NCBI GenBank assembly: GCA_025943965.1
Contig: JAPCWD010000003.1
Coordinates: 124,001-188,000 of the forward strand
From: Synergistaceae bacterium DZ-S4
GTDB lineage: Bacteria > Synergistota > Synergistia > Synergistales > Synergistaceae
Length of the DNA: 64,000 nucleotides
Direction of reading: 5' to 3'
Position numbers and translations under genes: made by a program. How positions within the stretch are numbered: position 1 is the stretch's first letter; every line of letters starts with the position of its first letter. Shown here piece by piece: positions 59,709 to 64,000 of the stretch. The notes under the pieces were generated by a model. It was not told where the DNA came from, ran no database searches, and worked only from the letters and a program-made list of their open reading frames with translations.

Positions 59709-59787
59709 GAATATTCAGCTGTATGATGCAGGGCCATTATAGACCCTTAGGACGCCCCTATGTCAAGGGCACTCTCTCAAAGTCCTG

Positions 59788-60435
59788 TCATCTGCACTGT
59801 CCGTACCTCTTCCTGAGGTCCTCCGCTTCGCACCTCACCTGTTCGTCAGTGAGGACTATCCCCCCTCCTGCCGCCCTTGCAAGGATGAAAATTTTTGAAA
59901 AGACCTCAAGCATCTCGCAGCGCATCAGCGCTTCAGACAGGTCCTTGCCGGCACAGAGGGCACCGTGGTTTGAAAGAAAAACTCCCGTCCCGTCAGCAAT
60001 TGCCCGTGATACGTTCTCGGCAAGCTCTTCAGTTCCTATCGGAGCATAGTCTGCAACAGGCACAGTTCCCCCGAAAAGTGCGACCTGGTTATCGGTTATC
60101 GGGAAAAGAGGCTGCCTTGAGGCCGCAATGGCGGTAGCGTAAAGAGAATGTGTATGTATGACTGCATTTATGTCTGTCCTTGACCTGTATATCCTCAGAT
60201 GCAGTGATTTCTCTATCGACGGTTTCCTGGATCCTTCAAGGACCTTTCCTTCCGGGTCCAGCATCACTATATCTTCACACATCAGCCCCCGGTAATCCAT
60301 CCCGCTTGGAGTGATCAGGATCCCTTTCTCTGTCCGGCAGCTGATATTCCCGCCGGTCCCCTGCACCAGACCTCTTTCAAGGATGAGGATCCCCGTTTTT
60401 ATCATCTCTTTTCGAATATCTGCTTCATTTACCAT
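59788..60435 (-). CDS. Class II aldolase/adducin family protein (fuculose-phosphate aldolase-like)
   Basis: This 215-residue zinc-dependent aldolase fold has TGGNISCRTEKGILITPSGMDYRGL, SIEKSLHLRIYR with the catalytic Glu, zinc ligands in IHTHSLYATA, and LSNHGALCAGKDL. Relatives cleave fuculose-1-phosphate or act on similar sugar phosphates; the substrate here is not known. The ATG at 60435 is 7 nt after a GAGG site and overlaps the end of the LplT-like gene. Confidence 0.88.
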   Translation of the reverse strand: MVNEADIRKEMIKTGILILERGLVQGTGGNISCRTEKGILITPSGMDYRGLMCEDIVMLDPEGKVLEGSRKPSIEKSLHLRIYRSRTDINAVIHTHSLYATAIAASRQPLFPITDNQVALFGGTVPVADYAPIGTEELAENVSRAIADGTGVFLSNHGALCAGKDLSEALMRCEMLEVFSKIFILARAAGGGIVLTDEQVRCEAEDLRKRYGQCR

Positions 60436-61711
60436 ACTCATCCCTCGCAAGTCTGCTCAGAACAGGAGTTATCATCAGGTTGACGACTCCCATTATAAGG
60501 AAAATGTTTATTACGGAAATATCAAGCATAAGCAGCATGGAGACAAATACCGCCGAAAGGACCATTCCGAAGGAATCTGTTATGTTAAGGCAGGCAACGA
60601 CACGGGCCCTGTGTTCATCAGAGCTTCTTGACTGCATAAGCGCATACATCGGCACGCTGAATATGCCGCCCGATGCGGCAAGCATCAGAAAAGAAAATAT
60701 GATCCCCCATGAACCGGGTTCTGCAATAAACTCCATGACTCCTGCCAGATGCCCCGTCTTTTGCACCGTAAGGCTGAAAAAATAGAGCAGGAGAGTTGCT
60801 GTCGTCATCCCGATACATCCGAACGGGACCAGCCTTGCGGAGATCTTTCCCTTCAGCAGTCTGTTGCAGAACGTCGAACCAAGCCCTACCCCCACCGAGA
60901 AGACAACAAGGAACAGTGTCGACACTTCTTCGTTCCCTCCCAGAATGTTCTTTGAAAATGTCGGAAACTGCGAGAGGAATACCGATCCGAGAAACCAGAA
61001 CCAGCTGATGCCTAGAATGGATCTGAACACGGTCACATTCGGCCTTACATAGGATATTATTCCCATTGTCGATCTTAAAGGATTCCAGTCTATCTTCATG
61101 CATGCCACCGAGGGTCCGGCCTTTGGAATAAAAAGGCTCGAAATAAAACCGGCTACGGCAACACACACCACTCCTGCGGAAATCAACGCCCTTCCCTCGG
61201 GACGAAGTATCAGAAGCCCCCCGCAGAGAGTTCCGGTCAGGATCGCGATATAGGTCCCCGCACTCACCAGTCCGTTGCCTGCTACAAGTTCATCCTCATT
61301 AAGGTGCTGCGGAAGTATGCTGAATTTCAGAGGACCGAAAAATGCCGACTGCGCTCCCATGAAAAAGAGAAGCGCCACCAACCCCCACAGATTTAAAAAT
61401 GTGAACGCAGCCGCCGTCATCACCATCAGAACGATCTCCACGAATTTGATGATCCTTATAAGGAATGATTTTTCATACTTGTCTGCCAGCTGTCCCGCTG
61501 TGGAAGAGAAGAGGAAGAAAGGGAGGATAAAGAGGCCTGCGATAGAGGTGATCAATATCTGTGCGTTCAGCCCGTATTCTTCTGCCAGCCTGAACGTGAT
61601 CAGTATCACCAGGGCATTCTTGAACAGGTTGTCGTTGAATGCACCAAAAAACTGCGTGAGAAAAAGCGGCAGGAACCGTCTGACTATTAAGAGCTCAAAC
61701 TGAGTCTTGAT
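60425..61711 (-). CDS. LplT-like MFS lysophospholipid transporter, possible ATC start
   Basis: This is a 428-residue, 12-helix MFS carrier. The family N-terminus RRFLPLFLTQFFGAFNDNLFKNAL is encoded upstream of the first conventional start: GTG 61609 would remove TM1. In frame upstream there is no ATG, GTG or TTG before a stop. ATC 61711 lies about 8 nt after a GAGGGGG site and would begin (M)KTQFELLIVRRF, which matches relatives well; CTG 61672 is an alternative. Later blocks are AGQLADKYEKSFLIR, FMGAQSAFFGPLKFSILPQHL and AGNGLVSAGTYIAIL. Relatives flip lysophospholipids across the inner membrane for re-acylation. Confidence 0.82.
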   Translation of the reverse strand: MKTQFELLIVRRFLPLFLTQFFGAFNDNLFKNALVILITFRLAEEYGLNAQILITSIAGLFILPFFLFSSTAGQLADKYEKSFLIRIIKFVEIVLMVMTAAAFTFLNLWGLVALLFFMGAQSAFFGPLKFSILPQHLNEDELVAGNGLVSAGTYIAILTGTLCGGLLILRPEGRALISAGVVCVAVAGFISSLFIPKAGPSVACMKIDWNPLRSTMGIISYVRPNVTVFRSILGISWFWFLGSVFLSQFPTFSKNILGGNEEVSTLFLVVFSVGVGLGSTFCNRLLKGKISARLVPFGCIGMTTATLLLYFFSLTVQKTGHLAGVMEFIAEPGSWGIIFSFLMLAASGGIFSVPMYALMQSRSSDEHRARVVACLNITDSFGMVLSAVFVSMLLMLDISVINIFLIMGVVNLMITPVLSRLARDEYGK

Positions 61712-61750
61712 CCCGGCGTCCCCCTCAGTACATATTTTTGCTTACTGGAC

Positions 61751-63073
61751 CTATTGTTTCTTCGCAACATCCTCAAGCGAGAGTCCCCTGGTATGTTCCG
61801 TCTTGACCCAGGTACCCTGATCCTTTGCAAGAAATGCGGCCTTGAAAATGATCGGTATCCAGGTCAGCCCGAACCAGAAGTAGGCAAATGTGTCCTTTAC
61901 ATACCTCAGCGTGAATTTTTTCTCATGCATCGAAGGGCCTACTATCACGCATATCAGGCAGAAGGCAATGATGAAGAATATGGGGAGCCCGAAAAAGAGC
62001 ACCCAATCCACCATCGTCTGGGGCGTGCTCTCGGATACCGTGGGGAAGAGGACCATGTTGTTTATCAGGGTGTAGGCCATTCCTGCAAACATTATTATTA
62101 TGCCGAGGCATGATTTGGCAGGTGCCAGCAGATAGAGGAAGAGGTCCAGGTACTGGAGCTTCCTCGTGACAAAGAAGGACCTGAGAGCATCCATCCCGTA
62201 GTGCCAGAACACCCAGTAATGTCCCTGCATCCACCTGGTGCGCTGCCTTTTTGATACCGCCATGCTCTGCGGCTTTTCGTCATATATTACCGCTGCGTCG
62301 TTCCAGTGCACCCTGCTTCCCGACAGGATGAGCCTTGTGGACATCTCAAGGTCCTCGGTCAGGCTTTCAAGGTTCCATCCTATCCTCTCAAGGGTCGCGG
62401 CCCTTATCACAAGTCCTGTTCCGCCAAGCGTGCATGAAAGGCCCCACAGTCCCCTGGCAAGCTGCCAGAACCTGTTGGAAAACCAGTAAGCCAGCGCATA
62501 AGACCTGGTAAGCCAGTTGTCGTCAGGGTTCTTAACGTCGAGTACTCCTTGTATCGCTTCAGCTTCAGGGTGCAGCTCCATATAGTTGTTCATGTTCATA
62601 AGAAAGTTGGCATCCACAAGGTTGTCCGCGTCAAACATTGCAAGAGCGTCCGCCTTTTCCATCGGCAGCTGTGTCAGGGCCCATCTTACATTCCAGGTCT
62701 TGCCGTTGCGCTCCTTGTCAAACCGCTCAAGTGCGACGGCTCCGTTGGTGCGGGCAAGATCGGCGGTATTGTCCTGACAGTTGTCGCATGAAACATAGAC
62801 TGTGTAGCAGTTTTTGGGGTAATTCTGTTCGGCAAGGCTCTTGAGCAGGGGCGATATCACCTGTGCTTCGTTATGTGCTGGTATAAGCACGATGAATCTG
62901 CGATAACGCTTCGCACGCGGCATCTCTTTCTGATTCCAGAATCCTCTTATGCTTACTGCTATCTGGTATATCCCGTCGGACATCAAAAGAGCAAGGAGGG
63001 AGTACAGGACGAACTGCAGTATCCACCATCCCCACCATATAAACCAATAAATCAATTCCTGCGGATCTTCCAT
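61751..63073 (-). CDS. Family 2 glycosyltransferase, membrane-bound (polysaccharide synthase type)
   Basis: This 440-residue inner-membrane processive-type glycosyltransferase has an N-terminal membrane helix pair (WFIWWGWWILQFVLYSLLALLM), a cytosolic GT-A domain with IVLIPAHNEAQVISPLL, FDADN, TEDLEMSTRL and the QxxRW motif RQRTRWMQG, then three or four membrane helices. The layout matches cellulose or poly-GlcNAc synthase-like enzymes. ATG 63073 lies 10 nt after GGAGG. The sulfatase-like neighbour upstream suggests a surface glycan or envelope-decoration locus. Confidence 0.9.
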   Translation of the reverse strand: MEDPQELIYWFIWWGWWILQFVLYSLLALLMSDGIYQIAVSIRGFWNQKEMPRAKRYRRFIVLIPAHNEAQVISPLLKSLAEQNYPKNCYTVYVSCDNCQDNTADLARTNGAVALERFDKERNGKTWNVRWALTQLPMEKADALAMFDADNLVDANFLMNMNNYMELHPEAEAIQGVLDVKNPDDNWLTRSYALAYWFSNRFWQLARGLWGLSCTLGGTGLVIRAATLERIGWNLESLTEDLEMSTRLILSGSRVHWNDAAVIYDEKPQSMAVSKRQRTRWMQGHYWVFWHYGMDALRSFFVTRKLQYLDLFLYLLAPAKSCLGIIIMFAGMAYTLINNMVLFPTVSESTPQTMVDWVLFFGLPIFFIIAFCLICVIVGPSMHEKKFTLRYVKDTFAYFWFGLTWIPIIFKAAFLAKDQGTWVKTEHTRGLSLEDVAKKQ

Positions 63074-63157
63074 AAATTTCATTCCTCCTGCAAAAGAGCA
63101 CAAAAAAAGGACCTCAAAGACCTGCGGTCTCTGGTGAAGGCATCAGAAACAGATACT

Positions 63158-64000
63158 TTACCGGTAAAGAATATCACTTATCAGATTTTTTTCCAGAATG
63201 ATATCATTATAGCTCAGTCTGAGGTCTACTTCTTTAGTAATTTCATCATACTCTGAGGCATCGATCAGCTCATGTGTCCCTATCCTGGTCGCCCTTTTGA
63301 CTGCGGGTTCCACAAAGACTCCGTTGATTATATAAGATCCGTTCCTGAATATTACAGGGTCAGGTCCGTTATCGAGAGAGAGATCCTTTCCAAAGCAAGT
63401 CTCGACCTTCACTCCCAATAAGCCTGCAGTCGTCGGGAATATGTCCATCTGCCCCGTGTCGGTATAGATGGTCCCCTTCATGGTTTTTTCCCCAGGGATT
63501 CGGAATATCAGCGGGACTCTGCGTGTCTCTTTCCATTCTATAGTCTCTTCGATCTTTTTACCGATCAGTTTTTCCATCTCTTCCTTGTAGGCAATGGGAA
63601 CTGCAGGGTGGTCTCCATACAGTACTATGAGGCTTTTCTTATCCAGACCGGATGATCTCAGTCCGTCAAGGAACCTTCCAAGCTCCCTGTCAAAGTAGTT
63701 CATTGCTGTAATGTAATCTCCCAAAAGCGTCTTTTTCATCTCCTCAGGCAAGGGGAAAGAGCCGTCGTCGAGACCTTCAAAGTTATAGGGATGGTGTCCG
63801 CTCAGCGTTACTATAAAGCCGTAAAAGGGACCATTTGCCTTCTTAAAAATATTCAGGGCCTCCGTGAATATCGTCCTGTCGCTCAGACCGAGACCAATGA
63901 CTTCGCCATCCGGAAATGTGTTGCGGCTGTATTGTCTGTCAAAGTACAGCTTGGGATGCATCCTGTGACAGTTCCAGAAAGCACTATATGTTCCCTGAAT
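63158..64000 (-). CDS. LTA-synthase-like sulfatase (5' end outside window)
   Basis: The frame is open to the window edge; 280 codons are visible. It contains GTYSAFWNCHRMHPKLYFD, TLSGHHPY, LIVLYGDHPAVP and the downstream QMDIFPTTAGLLG, which belong to the periplasmic catalytic domain of the LtaS/OpgB-type alkaline phosphatase superfamily. The catalytic Thr region and membrane helices must lie beyond the window. Such enzymes transfer phosphoglycerol or phosphoethanolamine to surface glycans or lipids. In a diderm, lipoteichoic acid itself is not expected. Confidence 0.87.
   Translation of the reverse strand: MQGTYSAFWNCHRMHPKLYFDRQYSRNTFPDGEVIGLGLSDRTIFTEALNIFKKANGPFYGFIVTLSGHHPYNFEGLDDGSFPLPEEMKKTLLGDYITAMNYFDRELGRFLDGLRSSGLDKKSLIVLYGDHPAVPIAYKEEMEKLIGKKIEETIEWKETRRVPLIFRIPGEKTMKGTIYTDTGQMDIFPTTAGLLGVKVETCFGKDLSLDNGPDPVIFRNGSYIINGVFVEPAVKRATRIGTHELIDASEYDEITKEVDLRLSYNDIILEKNLISDILYR

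Noticed and set aside
1..64000. tRNA, rRNA or CRISPR array
   Set aside because: No T-arm GGTTCRANNCC pattern with a matching cloverleaf, no rRNA signature and no direct-repeat/spacer array was seen on either strand by eye.

Overview
The window looks like a chromosomal segment of an anaerobic, diderm, amino-acid- or peptide-fermenting bacterium. Pointers are a Na+-pumping methylmalonyl-CoA decarboxylase operon, a TAXI-type TRAP transporter, a split Fe-S fumarase, a flavodiiron protein, a clostridial-type 2[4Fe-4S] ferredoxin, and an LpxL/HtrB acyltransferase that implies an outer membrane. The combination fits Synergistota, but this is inference from gene content only. Most genes lie on the minus strand.

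Layout in window order. 1-1652: 3'-truncated secreted protein of unknown function. 2002-10073 (minus): one tight operon, transcribed aroF-tyrA-aroB-aroA-aroC-pheA-aroE/K-aroQ, with all seven steps to chorismate plus both prephenate branches. It is preceded by a leader whose 35-codon peptide is packed with Phe and Tyr codons and ends in a terminator, so it is probably controlled by attenuation. 10341-10904: hairpin-rich, gene-free DNA with three repeat types. 10906-21504 (minus): infC-rpmI-rplT-ktrB-ktrA-pheS-pheT-coiled coil-zapA-cvpA-mutS2. 21935-23281 (plus): secreted metallophosphoesterase. 23407-31231 (minus): rpsO-pnp-dut-thrS and HD exonuclease-rluD-DUF1847 groups. 31445-34157 (plus): aminotransferase and mnmE. 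34263-38145: proS, a YerC-type regulator, an RNase H-fold protein, lpxL and a half-size AbrB. 38230-44369 (minus): TAXI-TRAP, fumarase and an MFS carrier. 44532-44766: two more copies of a palindromic repeat. 44768-50970 (minus): mcmA-mcmB-mce-mmdA-mmdD-mmdC-mmdB. 51416-54700: flavodiiron protein, PH-like protein, nhaC. 55196-59708: thiT, ferredoxin, and the TPP-riboswitch-controlled cytX-thiM-thiE-thiD salvage operon. 59788-64000 (minus): class II aldolase, LplT-like carrier, GT2 glycosyltransferase and a 5'-truncated LTA-synthase-like sulfatase.

How the genes fit together. Succinyl-CoA can be isomerised (McmAB), epimerised (Mce) and decarboxylated (MmdABCD) to propionyl-CoA with Na+ export. 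NhaC can use that Na+ gradient, fumarase feeds the same C4 pathway, and TAXI-TRAP may import an organic-acid substrate. KtrAB and NhaC handle K+/Na+.

The most interesting items are (1) the FYYFYCY-type leader and antiterminator/terminator in front of aroF; (2) a family of about 100-130 bp palindromic elements (10649-10904 and 44532-44766) with conserved core motifs but variable, still-paired stems, placed as tandem pairs 1 nt after the stop codons of mutS2 and mmdB; and (3) three genes whose best start is not an NUG codon: infC (ATA), the LplT-like carrier (ATC) and an RNase H-fold gene (ATT). No tRNA, rRNA, CRISPR array or intact insertion sequence was seen.
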